From Spirochaetia bacterium (lineage in GTDB: Bacteria > Spirochaetota > Leptospiria > Turneriellales > JAOUFE01), in contig JAOUFY010000023.1 in the NCBI GenBank assembly GCA_029857955.1, forward strand, positions 1 through 41,424: DNA of 41,424 bases, written 5' to 3'. Positions 1 through 7,601 of this stretch are shown here, piece after piece (the first letter of the stretch is position 1; each line of letters opens with the position of its first letter). The notes beneath the pieces were generated by a model, which had not been told where the DNA came from, made no database searches, and saw nothing but the letters and a program-made list of their open reading frames with translations. The position numbers and the translations under genes were made by a program.

Positions 1-66
1 TGTGCTAAAGATTTTCATTTGTACATCCTTGTACATGAAAACCACAAGCACCTCGTGTGCTAAAGG
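1..66. repeat. Palindromic repeat fragment at window edge
   Basis: An inverted repeat spans 12-41: TTTTCATTTGTACA pairs with TGTACATGAAAA around a TCC loop, with two extra T in the left arm. A second small hairpin, AGCAC/GTGCT, follows at 47-61. TGTGCTAAAG occurs at 1-10 and again at 58-67, so the unit may be tandem and continue upstream of the window. The TCC-loop design matches the larger composite element at 4592-4738. It lies just upstream of the thioredoxin gene, whose Shine-Dalgarno AAGGA overlaps its right edge. Confidence 0.5.
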
Positions 67-73
67 ATAATTT

Positions 74-544
74 ATGTTTCGTAAAATTGGATTTTATTTA
101 TTGTTATGTTTATCGATTTCAAATGTCTTTGCAGTAGAAAGCAGTACGCTTAAGAATCTTCAAGATCAAACTGTAGATTTAAAAGAATACTCTTCTAAAT
201 TGATCGTTGTTAATTTTTGGGCCGTATGGTGCAAACCATGTGTCCAGGAATTTCCAGAGTTAAATGCATTGTACCAACAATTAAAAAACAATGGTGTAAT
301 GGTGGTGGCAGTAAGCGTCAGTCCTTCAAAAGAAGACATTCAAAAATTTTTAGATAAAAATAAAGTAGATTTTCCAGTTTTAATTGATGAAAACGAAGGT
401 TTTGCAAACAAGTTTAAAGTATCTGTTTTGCCAACCACCGTATTGATTGATCATGAAAATAAAGTTCTTTATAAGTATCAGGGCTTTTCAAAAAAAGAAA
501 TTTTAAAAATGCAAAGCCTTATTGAAGATTATTTAAAAAAGTAA
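74..544 (+). CDS. TlpA/ResA-like periplasmic thioredoxin
   Basis: A 156-residue exported thiol-disulfide oxidoreductase. Residues 1-20 look like a signal peptide ending VFA. The thioredoxin fold follows, with active site WCKPC (C53, C56) after the typical VVNFWAVW strand. The cis-proline is in VLPTTVLID (P120). AAGGA seven bases before the ATG supports this start. Proteins of this family reduce or transfer metal to periplasmic thiols, for example during cytochrome c or Cu(A) site maturation. It is the first gene of a same-strand cluster with a YtkA-like lipoprotein, a barrel protein and a second redoxin, so a role in envelope thiol or copper handling is inferred. The exact substrate cannot be told from sequence. 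Confidence 0.88.
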   Translation: MFRKIGFYLLLCLSISNVFAVESSTLKNLQDQTVDLKEYSSKLIVVNFWAVWCKPCVQEFPELNALYQQLKNNGVMVVAVSVSPSKEDIQKFLDKNKVDFPVLIDENEGFANKFKVSVLPTTVLIDHENKVLYKYQGFSKKEILKMQSLIEDYLKK

Positions 545-579
545 TTTTCTAAAATTAAAAAAATTAAATGGAGTATTAT

Positions 580-1476
580 ATGCAATTTCAAAAAAAAATA
601 TTTGTTACCCTTTCGCTTGTTTTTACAGCTTCCATGTTCATTAACTCATGCACCGTAGCGCCTAAAGACGCAGCTGCAACTTCACCTTATACCATTACCG
701 AAAATGCCGGAAACATTCATACTGTCGGCAGGTCGGACTTGACATTTACAGTTAAGGAAAATGGAACACCTAAATCGGGTCTAAAGCTTGAAGTCGAGGC
801 CATGATGGACATGACGACTTATATCCATACCACGCCTTCTGAAAGTACTGTTGCGACGGATCTTGGTAATGGAAACTATAAGGTTACTGTTTATTATGTA
901 ATGTCTGGAACAACCTGGCAATTACACTTTCATGTAAATGGAGTTCATCAAACAGATCATTTAACTGTCACGGTCGGTGGAACCATGATGAATAAAGGAA
1001 CATTAAAGGGAATAACTGATAAAATCGTCGATCCGGCAGGAAGCGCAACTCCTGTTACAAGAACATACCACATTTTTAAATCTGCAATTAGCGCAGGAAC
1101 ACCGGGGAGCGATTCAATTGATCTATTTCTGGCTACTACCGAAAGCTATCTTGGTATGCCGGCTGTATTTAGTTCGAAAATATTGAACAATGAAGTACCT
1201 TCAGCATGGACAGTTGGAACGATAACATTGAGTGTTTGTAATACATGGGATACAGTGAATGGAACTTGCACTGGATGGTCAAATTTAACTGATAATGGCA
1301 ATGGACACTTTACAGGTAGTGCATTAACGATCGCAAATACGGGTATGTTGACCTTTGCCGTTCACTTGAAAGTTGTCAATTCGACAGCGGGCACCAATGA
1401 ATGGAAAACCACAGGTGGACTGGCTGGCGCAGGTACCGGAGATGGCGCTACTGAATTTAAAAAAATAAATCAATAG
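580..1476 (+). CDS. YtkA/FixH-like lipoprotein
   Basis: A 298-residue lipoprotein. I start it at 580 because GGAG (570-573) sits six bases upstream; an in-frame ATG at 568 overlaps that Shine-Dalgarno. Residues 1-23 form a lipoprotein signal ending INSC (C24). Residues about 40-130 resemble the YtkA-like/FixH beta-sandwich: a Met-rich MMDM followed by a His/Thr stretch and then a GNGNYKVTVYYVMSGTWQ-like pattern that fits family positions around the Met/His site. Residues 150-298 form a second, Gly/Thr-rich region with a C-N-T-W-D...G-T-C-T-G pair of cysteines that I do not recognise. YtkA-like domains are often found near copper-trafficking genes. It lies between the TlpA-like gene and a barrel gene two bases downstream. 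Confidence 0.65.
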   Translation: MQFQKKIFVTLSLVFTASMFINSCTVAPKDAAATSPYTITENAGNIHTVGRSDLTFTVKENGTPKSGLKLEVEAMMDMTTYIHTTPSESTVATDLGNGNYKVTVYYVMSGTTWQLHFHVNGVHQTDHLTVTVGGTMMNKGTLKGITDKIVDPAGSATPVTRTYHIFKSAISAGTPGSDSIDLFLATTESYLGMPAVFSSKILNNEVPSAWTVGTITLSVCNTWDTVNGTCTGWSNLTDNGNGHFTGSALTIANTGMLTFAVHLKVVNSTAGTNEWKTTGGLAGAGTGDGATEFKKINQ

Positions 1477-1478
1477 TT

Positions 1479-2462
1479 ATGACAATTTTGAAGAAAAGTA
1501 TATTTTTCACCATGATCGCTTTTATAGCGGTCATGGTCGAAATTGTTAGACCGCTCAGTGCAGCCTCCTGCTGTGGAGGAGGGGCTAGCGCCTCGCTGGT
1601 ACTTCCAAAATTTGCAACATTTCTTTTTGATACATCCATTGAGCATGAAAAATACAACGGGTACTGGAATTCAAAAGGTGAGTATAAAAAAGATCCGCCT
1701 GGATCTGATTTAAGGCAGTTGAGGTTAAGCATAGGTTCGGCATACCGGGTTCATGATAACATCCAGACATTTGTATCAATTCCCTATGTGGTAAATATCA
1801 ACCAATATACGGGCTTAAAAAGTACAACCTATGGAGCAGGGGATATTACCCTTGGTTTTAATTTTGAATTGTTTAATGATATACGCTGCGTTTATCGTAT
1901 TTTATCTTTAGAAGATATTTGGCCTGCAACGTATTTAGGGGTTAAAGCTATTGTGCCGACAGGAATTTCACCTTATGATAATGTACCCAATAGTTTTGAC
2001 ATTACCGGCCTTGGGTTTTATACATTTAATTTTAGTTTATTGCTCGATAAAACAATTAAATCATTTAATATCAGTCTGGCTGGTAATTATTCAATAAGTG
2101 CACAGAGACCTGTTAATATGGAATATGGCAGATATATTGAACCGTATTATATACAACCTGGCGGTAAATTAAATTTAACTGCTTCAACGGGTTATACATT
2201 TTCTTTTGATTCCATGGATTCCATCACTGGAACATTGGGATACGGATATACTAAAGAATATTATTTAAAAATCAATGGTATTGAAAATCAAAATAGCGGA
2301 TTTCTAAAGCACAACTTACTGGTTGGGATTGCTTTTGCAACAGCGGATCAAAACAATGTGATTAAATTTAATAATGCTTTTAATTTACCATTTACAGGTT
2401 GGGGAGTTAACAAACCAGCCACCATCATAACTACACTGGAGTATTCTCATGTATTTCGTTAA
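1479..2462 (+). CDS. Outer-membrane beta-barrel protein with N-terminal CCGGG motif
   Basis: A 327-residue exported protein. The signal peptide (about 1-28, ending PLSA) is followed at once by S-C-C-G-G-G (C31, C32), so a vicinal cysteine pair sits at the mature N-terminus. The rest alternates hydrophobic and polar residues in many short amphipathic strands with aromatic girdles, as in transporter-type outer-membrane barrels of 12-14 strands. No conserved domain is recognised with certainty. The start lies two bases after the previous stop with no obvious Shine-Dalgarno, which suggests translational coupling. The cysteine pair and the thioredoxin-like neighbours suggest thiol- or metal-linked transport; this is inference. 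Confidence 0.7.
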   Translation: MTILKKSIFFTMIAFIAVMVEIVRPLSAASCCGGGASASLVLPKFATFLFDTSIEHEKYNGYWNSKGEYKKDPPGSDLRQLRLSIGSAYRVHDNIQTFVSIPYVVNINQYTGLKSTTYGAGDITLGFNFELFNDIRCVYRILSLEDIWPATYLGVKAIVPTGISPYDNVPNSFDITGLGFYTFNFSLLLDKTIKSFNISLAGNYSISAQRPVNMEYGRYIEPYYIQPGGKLNLTASTGYTFSFDSMDSITGTLGYGYTKEYYLKINGIENQNSGFLKHNLLVGIAFATADQNNVIKFNNAFNLPFTGWGVNKPATIITTLEYSHVFR

Positions 2463-2994
2463 AAAATATTTTATATATGTATCATTGGTTCTTTTTTTAA
2501 TAAATTGTTCGAATCCGGTTCCTTTGAGTAATTTGTTTCCTGATGCTACCGATAGGCGCTATTTGAATGTGACAGGTCTTCAACCAGGAGATCGAGTTCC
2601 TGATATTACTTTTTACAATACTGATGGAACAACGGATACCCTTTCAAATATATTAACCATAAAAAATGGAGTGGTGATTTATTTTACCATGTGGTGTATA
2701 GTATGCGATGTGCATATGAGCTATATCCGTAATACTATAAAACCAATGTATCCAAATGTTGAATTTTACTTGCTCGATTATGTCTCAGGAACAATTGCAC
2801 AGGCATTGGCAAATCAAACAGGTAGCGGTTATACTGATTTTAAGGCAGCCCTGGATAAAAATTTTAAACTAACTGATATGTTCTATGGTACCATGAGTAC
2901 AACGATTGTGATCGATAAAAATTCAATTTTAAGGATGAATGAAGATTTTAAAGACGGTCAGAGATTATCTGCAGTGTTAAGCGTTCTTCCATAA
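2449..2994 (+). CDS. Redoxin-family lipoprotein with CxxC but no cis-proline
   Basis: A 181-residue lipoprotein overlapping the previous gene by 14 bases, with GGAG seven bases before the ATG. The signal ends LINC (C20), a lipobox with Asn at -1. Residues about 45-175 form an AhpC/TSA-redoxin thioredoxin fold: PGDRVPDITF near the start and active site WCIVC (C83, C86). At the position where TlpA proteins have Pro (compare VLPTT in the first gene) this protein reads GTMSTTIVID, so the conserved cis-Pro is Ser. Loss of that Pro is known in thioredoxins to expose the CxxC to metal. The protein may therefore bind metal, as Sco proteins do, rather than exchange disulfides; this is inference. Confidence 0.72.
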   Translation: MYFVKKYFIYVSLVLFLINCSNPVPLSNLFPDATDRRYLNVTGLQPGDRVPDITFYNTDGTTDTLSNILTIKNGVVIYFTMWCIVCDVHMSYIRNTIKPMYPNVEFYLLDYVSGTIAQALANQTGSGYTDFKAALDKNFKLTDMFYGTMSTTIVIDKNSILRMNEDFKDGQRLSAVLSVLP

Positions 2995-3055
2995 CTATAA
3001 AAACTGTGACACGATATTTTACATTTGCAAGAGTATAGTTTTAAACGGTTTAGTC

Positions 3056-3092
3056 AACCAATTAGAGACATATTTAATGTCTCTAATTGGTT
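3056..3092. terminator. Perfect 16-bp hairpin between convergent genes
   Basis: AACCAATTAGAGACAT (3056-3071) and ATGTCTCTAATTGGTT (3077-3092) form a perfect 16-bp stem with a five-base loop. It sits between the redoxin lipoprotein stop (2994) and the Csp gene stop (3118), which face each other, so a bidirectional terminator is likely. There is no long U tract on either side, so it may instead act as a stabilising hairpin. Confidence 0.55.
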
Positions 3093-3117
3093 AAACCTGG
3101 AGTTTTAAAAGATTTGC

Positions 3118-3588
3118 TTATGCAGCAAGTTTTCTACATTCGTCAGCGCACTTTTTACATGCCTCTGCACAGTCTGCACAAACTTGATGTTTATCAGCGT
3201 GTTTTTTACAAGCTTTGATACAATCATCGCAGGCAGTAATACAAATTTTCATGTAATTAGCCAGGTATTTTGACTCTGAAGCAGCAAGACTGCTTAAGCC
3301 CTGACAAAGCGGTATCATGTCACGAACAGACGTCATACAATCCACCAGACTCAGGTCCTTTTCTTTTAATGTACTTATACAATGGTCTAAGCAAATTTCG
3401 GCTTTTCCTGTACAATCATTTGCAGCAGCAATCAGTGCGGCATTTTTGGAACTGCCATGCTGATGGTGATGCTCATGAGGATCATTTGTTTCTACTGCCC
3501 AAAGTTTAGATGCCAGAGCCGTTGCAGCTATTCCAGCAGCGCCAGCCAGAAATTTTTTTCTGTTAATTTTTTTTTCAAGTTTTTTCAT
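3118..3588 (-). CDS. csp: Tat-exported four-helix-bundle copper-storage protein (Csp family)
   Basis: A 156-residue protein starting at 3588, chosen because AGGAG lies seven bases before that ATG; an in-frame ATG at 3639 would add 17 residues and lacks this site. The N-terminus has a Tat-like signal, N-R-K-K-F-L-A-G with a hydrophobic stretch ending LWA (an RK rather than RR pair). A His-rich linker, HEHHHQH, follows. The mature part holds 14 cysteines in CxxxC/CxxC spacing along predicted helices (DDCIKACKK, CADCAEACKKCADEC), the hallmark of Csp proteins that line a four-helix bundle with thiolates and store Cu(I). The Tat signal points to a periplasmic Csp1 type. It is 28 bases downstream of the CxxC barrel gene and probably cotranscribed with it. 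Confidence 0.88.
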   Translation of the reverse strand: MKKLEKKINRKKFLAGAAGIAATALASKLWAVETNDPHEHHHQHGSSKNAALIAAANDCTGKAEICLDHCISTLKEKDLSLVDCMTSVRDMIPLCQGLSSLAASESKYLANYMKICITACDDCIKACKKHADKHQVCADCAEACKKCADECRKLAA

Positions 3589-3616
3589 AATTTTCTCCTG
3601 TAAAGTTTTAGCTATA

Positions 3617-4555
3617 TCAGCTATGAAATGCATATTCAAGATTTAAATTAAACGTAGCGCCGACAGTTTGTTGTCCGGATAGTTTGGTATAAAATGGAAT
3701 TTGAACGTTTCCTTTTATCCAGAGATCTGAAACTATATTTAAAATAAATCCAGGGGTGGCTCCAAATACAGCTCCGCCGGTGTTGACTTGTGTAACGCCA
3801 GCCAGGGTATCATTGTAAGCATAACGGGCATCAATACCCAGTGTTAGAGCAAACGGTTCCCATATTCGAAACTGTGTGGTAATGCCGGCTACTATTCCCG
3901 TGCCGTAAATGTAATCATAAACATTAACGGTATGAAATCGCACACCAGAGTACACTGAAAAATTCCAGGGGTCTTTGTGAAAAGCATACAAAAGACCAAC
4001 GTATGGACCCCATGAACCCGTACCAATCTGGGAATGTTCATCTATACGCACGCCAAGATCATCTTTAACGTTGTTATTTCCTGTGGGCATTGTAATGCCT
4101 GCAGTCATTGCCAGTGAATGCCGCATTTGTTGATTTAAGTTGGTGTTTTGAAAAATAAATAACCTCGCGCCTGCATCAATATCGCCTAAACCAAAAGGTT
4201 TTGTGCTATTGACAATGGTACCCGAAGCTATGTTATTTAATACCCAGTTTTTGTAAACCAGCGGAGCTCCTATGACTATGTTTAAAAATTCAGCAGGGCT
4301 ATAAACAAAGACAGGCTTTACAGAATATTGCTGTAAAGATTCTTTATTATCTGTATTGTCATCGCTTACTGCCGTGGCTGTTAAAAACTGGTTCTCAAGA
4401 GATACTTTGATTTGACCGGCAACAGGTCTGGAATCGCCAGCCGTCGCCATTGGATCGCCCATACCGCAAACGGAACAGGCATGAACTGACTTTTGAGGTA
4501 AAAAGAAAGAAAGTAAAAACAGAAATGAAAATGTAAATTTTATAATGTTGATCAT
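3617..4555 (-). CDS. Outer-membrane beta-barrel protein with N-terminal CxxCG motif
   Basis: A 312-residue exported protein with AGGAG upstream of the ATG at 4555. The signal peptide (about 1-25) is followed by A-C-S-V-C-G-M-G-D-P, putting C27 and C30 at or next to the mature N-terminus. The remainder is barrel-like: repeated amphipathic strands (FVYSPAEFLNIVIGAPLVY, GPYVGLLYAF) and a final NLNLEYAFHS strand. The design, a barrel with an N-terminal cysteine motif, parallels the unrelated-looking barrel at 1479-2462. Being upstream of the copper-storage gene in the same orientation suggests metal uptake, efflux or sensing at the outer membrane. This is inference; no family was recognised. Confidence 0.72.
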   Translation of the reverse strand: MINIIKFTFSFLFLLSFFLPQKSVHACSVCGMGDPMATAGDSRPVAGQIKVSLENQFLTATAVSDDNTDNKESLQQYSVKPVFVYSPAEFLNIVIGAPLVYKNWVLNNIASGTIVNSTKPFGLGDIDAGARLFIFQNTNLNQQMRHSLAMTAGITMPTGNNNVKDDLGVRIDEHSQIGTGSWGPYVGLLYAFHKDPWNFSVYSGVRFHTVNVYDYIYGTGIVAGITTQFRIWEPFALTLGIDARYAYNDTLAGVTQVNTGGAVFGATPGFILNIVSDLWIKGNVQIPFYTKLSGQQTVGATFNLNLEYAFHS

Positions 4556-4591
4556 ACATTACTCCTTAAGTAATTAAATTTTGTATTTAGT

Positions 4592-4738
4592 GAGCGTCCC
4601 AAAACCCATCCATGAATTTTGAGACGCACGCTTTTTGCAAACAACGTCCGCAAAAAGCTGCATTTTGTGCGCTCAGCTCACAAAAATACCGGCACATCCC
4701 TGTACCGGAAAAGCGCGCCCAAGTTGTGGGACGCGCTC
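4592..4738. repeat. Composite palindromic element of five hairpins
   Basis: About 147 bases bounded by GAGCGTCCC (4592-4600) and its near-complement GGGACGCGCTC (4728-4738). Inside are five hairpins. 4594-4627 pairs GCGTCCCAAAA with TTTTGAGACGC around CATCCATG. 4630-4658 pairs GCTTTTTGC with GCAAAAAGC around an ACGTCC loop. 4663-4685 pairs TTTTGTG with CACAAAA. 4689-4708 pairs CCGGCACA with TGTACCGG around TCCC. 4713-4735 pairs GCGCGCCCA with TGGGACGCGC. Three loops carry TCC, as at 12-41. It is GC-richer than its surroundings and lies between the 3' end of a small secreted-protein gene and the 5' end of the barrel gene, both on -. Confidence 0.65.
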
Positions 4739-4759
4739 TTAAATAAAATTAAAGTCGAT

Positions 4760-5134
4760 TTAACCAGATGTTTTAGGTGGTTTAAATAACCGTTCTATTA
4801 GAAGATAATCGGGGACTTTTAATTTATGGTTAAATGTATACTCTGATTGAAGTTGTGATTTCGGCATTTCGAAGAGACTGGTCATTTTTTTAAATTCGGA
4901 TATATCGATATTCACTTCTTTTAAGTTATCGTTAGTAAAATTTTTTATAAACTTTTTATATGAAGATTTTTCTAATTTATAAAACCATTGATTTACATGT
5001 TCATTTTCTTGAGTTTCATTGTAAGAACTTCCGCAAAAACCAATATTTTTAGTTTGCTGATCGACAGAATAAAAAAAATCAAATGAAAGTATATTGATAA
5101 ATATGAAACAATAAATTAAAAAATTCCTGACCAT
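4760..5134 (-). CDS. Small secreted protein, unknown function
   Basis: A 124-residue protein with a hydrophobic N-terminus (residues 4-22, FLIYCFIFINILSFDFF), either a signal peptide or a membrane anchor. The rest is charged, Lys/Asn-rich and contains two cysteines at most. I do not recognise a domain. It ends PPKTSG without features. It is isolated: the GNAT gene upstream on the same strand stops at 5192, and the palindromic element lies downstream. Its composition matches the region. Confidence 0.5.
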   Translation of the reverse strand: MVRNFLIYCFIFINILSFDFFYSVDQQTKNIGFCGSSYNETQENEHVNQWFYKLEKSSYKKFIKNFTNDNLKEVNIDISEFKKMTSLFEMPKSQLQSEYTFNHKLKVPDYLLIERLFKPPKTSG

Positions 5135-5191
5135 TTATATTTATACGTAAAATTTTCATTAGGTTGTCAATCCATTTTAAGTTTAAGAGAC

Positions 5192-6364
5192 TTACAATTC
5201 TTTACTGTAAATTCGATATGTTTTATAGATATGTCCCATACCGCGATCCGTTGCCAATTGAATGATGGGAATATTATCTTCAAGAAGCAGCGATGCTTCT
5301 ACACGATCAGCAGCGGGTCGAACTATATCAAGATTGGTTCTTACTTCAAAACTTAATATACCGTCAAATCCTCTTTTTTTATATTCTGGCATCACTCCAA
5401 GAAACATAAATCGGTAGCGTTTAATTTTTTTTCTATTGCTAAACATTCTTAGCAAACGAACGAGATCGGAATTACCAAAAATACTTTTTTTTAAAGCAAA
5501 GGTTTCGTTTAGGTCGGGTAAAAAACCAATCATGGCAACTTCTTTACCGTCAACCATTGCAAATCGAATAAGCTCCGGCACCGCAATCATGGTGAGCATT
5601 TCTGCCATGGCTTCGCCTTCTTCTTTTGTAACTGGTAAAAACCCCCAGTTGTTTTTCCAGGATTCATTGTAAATTTCAATGATTTTCAAAACATCGCCTT
5701 TAATATTGTTTTTATCCATTGCGCGTGTTTGTACATTGGAACGTTTTTTTAACCGGTTCATAAAAACGCCCTCCGATTCGGTAAAGGGATGATGTTTTGA
5801 CATTTGTATGGCATAGTAATCTTTAATTTTTCTAAAACCATGTTTTTCCATTAAACTGGCATAATAAAATTTGTGATAGGGCATTTCAAGACAGGGGTCG
5901 TCATGAAAGTTATCGATAAGGCAGCCCTGCCATGGTTCATGAGTCGCATTGGAATATTGTCCGCCAGGTCCGCGAAGATCTTCCATCCCTTTGTTTTTGG
6001 CCCATTTGGCAACCGCTTGAAAAAGCTCGTCTGCAACCTCTTGATCGTCAATGGATTCAAAAAAAGAAAAGCTGGCTGATTTTATATTGTGAAATTCATT
6101 AAATCTACGGTTGATGCCGCCGGCAATCCGGCCTGCAATTTTACCATTTTTATAGGCAAGCCAGTGATGAACTTCTACATGCTGATGAAGCGGGTGCTCC
6201 GGCGTTAATACGCCTTTCATTGAAAATAATTTATTACCCAGCAGTTCTCCGTTTAATTGCGGTATAAAATGATTGTCGCCTTTATAGTGTGTCCAGTGAA
6301 ATTTTACAAATTTTTTAATTAGTTTTTTATTTTCCAGGCCAAAATCAATTAATTTTACGCTCAT
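5192..6364 (-). CDS. GNAT-superfamily protein, YghO-like
   Basis: A 390-residue cytoplasmic protein resembling E. coli YghO in length and layout. The opening motif, F-V-K-F-H-W-T-H-Y-K-G-D-N-H-F-I-P, and the later RIAGGINRRFNEF and FLGVMPEYKKRGFDG stretches follow this family. The last matches a GNAT acetyl-CoA loop (V-x-P-E-Y-x-K-R-G). GNAT proteins transfer acyl groups from acyl-CoA to amines; the substrate here is unknown. The start at 6364 has no strong Shine-Dalgarno. The upstream neighbour, a glycosyltransferase-like gene, is divergent, so the gene is probably expressed alone. Confidence 0.75.
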   Translation of the reverse strand: MSVKLIDFGLENKKLIKKFVKFHWTHYKGDNHFIPQLNGELLGNKLFSMKGVLTPEHPLHQHVEVHHWLAYKNGKIAGRIAGGINRRFNEFHNIKSASFSFFESIDDQEVADELFQAVAKWAKNKGMEDLRGPGGQYSNATHEPWQGCLIDNFHDDPCLEMPYHKFYYASLMEKHGFRKIKDYYAIQMSKHHPFTESEGVFMNRLKKRSNVQTRAMDKNNIKGDVLKIIEIYNESWKNNWGFLPVTKEEGEAMAEMLTMIAVPELIRFAMVDGKEVAMIGFLPDLNETFALKKSIFGNSDLVRLLRMFSNRKKIKRYRFMFLGVMPEYKKRGFDGILSFEVRTNLDIVRPAADRVEASLLLEDNIPIIQLATDRGMGHIYKTYRIYSKEL

Positions 6365-6598
6365 ACATAATACAAATGAAATAGAAATAGATGGTCAATC
6401 ATTTATTGATTGTGTTCAAAGCGCCGGTCTTATTTAAGGTTAATTATTTATGATGGCTGTTATCGAAACTGCTGCGAGGGCATATATCAGTACAATAAAA
6501 ACCTGGTCAAACCATATGCATTTGTAGATAAATAAAGCAATGATTTATAATAAATGAAAAATGCTGGTTGATGCGTCTTTCTTCTGAAACATCATCCT

Positions 6599-7564
6599 AT
6601 GGCGAACGGCTTTACGGTATATTGTTGGTATGATAAAGAGAATCGTTTTCAACAAAGTAATTTCAGACGCTGGTGTAGACTTCTAAAAAAGGATACCGAA
6701 GCTTTTGAAGTCATTGTATTTCATGACGATCCTGATATCAAGTCCGCAATGTATACATATGAGAATCTGCGGTTTTGGCGTTTACATCAGAATATGCGCA
6801 AGTCGCCTACCGGTCTTATGAACGAGGCTATGCGCTATTGCCGCAGTAAAATTCTTGTCTATGTATCTCCTGATGTCCTGGCAAGAAAAACGGATTTATA
6901 TCGTCTGGCAAATTATGTACGATCGGATTATACTCTTGCATGGCTTTTCCCCCGTCATGGTTTTTTTCATGAATTTAAAAATAAACTGGTAACTTTGTTA
7001 AACTATGTGCGCTGGCTGTTTCGGATTGGCCGTTTTGAGCTATACGCCCGTCAAAATTTTCCTTTCGGATTTTATCACGCTTCTTTTTTTGCCGTAAATA
7101 AATCCGAGATTGACGATGTTTTTTCTGGTTTAACGATTACACAAAAAGAAAAATTACTAAAAAATGATCATTCAGAATCGGCATATTTAAATTATTATTT
7201 TTTTCATCTGGTTATAAAATCGGGGCTTAAAAAAATAAATTCCGGCAATGCTCGTAGTATTGAATTTATTCGGGAGATACCCCGTTTTTTTTACAGTTAT
7301 AAAAATACCATGATCATTTTTCGTCAAATGTTTAAGCGCGAGTCTTTTTATTTTCCTTTAAACATCTATAGATTTTTATTACCCGTTATGCAGCTTACTC
7401 AAATTTTCTTTTTTATTCTTGTATGGTTTGAGCCATGGAAAAGTCTCAATTTACTGGCGTTTTATTTAATACTTTCATCAAGTCTTGCCGGTGATATTTA
7501 TAAAAAAAAACAATGGTCGCCGGTTATTTTTATTTTCTGGTTTTTCAGCTGGTTTGTAGCGTAA
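6599..7564 (+). CDS. Divergent family-2-type glycosyltransferase with C-terminal membrane helices
   Basis: A 321-residue protein. The first 130 residues fit a degraded GT-A fold: F-E-V-I-V-F-H-D-D-P at about 42-51 in place of the EVIVVDDGS motif, then NMRKSPTGLMNEAMRYCRSKILVYVSPDVL in place of the usual R-N-x-G...A-x-G-x-x-I-x-x-x-D-x-D. The final part of that motif reads SPD, not DAD, so metal binding is doubtful. Residues about 255-321 hold two or three hydrophobic helices, ending at the membrane. No upstream in-frame start exists (TGA at 6569) and no Shine-Dalgarno is visible. Function may be envelope glycan synthesis or may be lost. Confidence 0.5.
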   Translation: MANGFTVYCWYDKENRFQQSNFRRWCRLLKKDTEAFEVIVFHDDPDIKSAMYTYENLRFWRLHQNMRKSPTGLMNEAMRYCRSKILVYVSPDVLARKTDLYRLANYVRSDYTLAWLFPRHGFFHEFKNKLVTLLNYVRWLFRIGRFELYARQNFPFGFYHASFFAVNKSEIDDVFSGLTITQKEKLLKNDHSESAYLNYYFFHLVIKSGLKKINSGNARSIEFIREIPRFFYSYKNTMIIFRQMFKRESFYFPLNIYRFLLPVMQLTQIFFFILVWFEPWKSLNLLAFYLILSSSLAGDIYKKKQWSPVIFIFWFFSWFVA

Positions 7565-7601
7565 GGTTTATTTTAACGTTTTAACAAGTTTTGAAATCGT
7601 T

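Noticed and set aside
6450..6530. Short frame of about 25 codons in the gap before the glycosyltransferase gene
   Set aside because: No Shine-Dalgarno, no conserved features and too short to judge.
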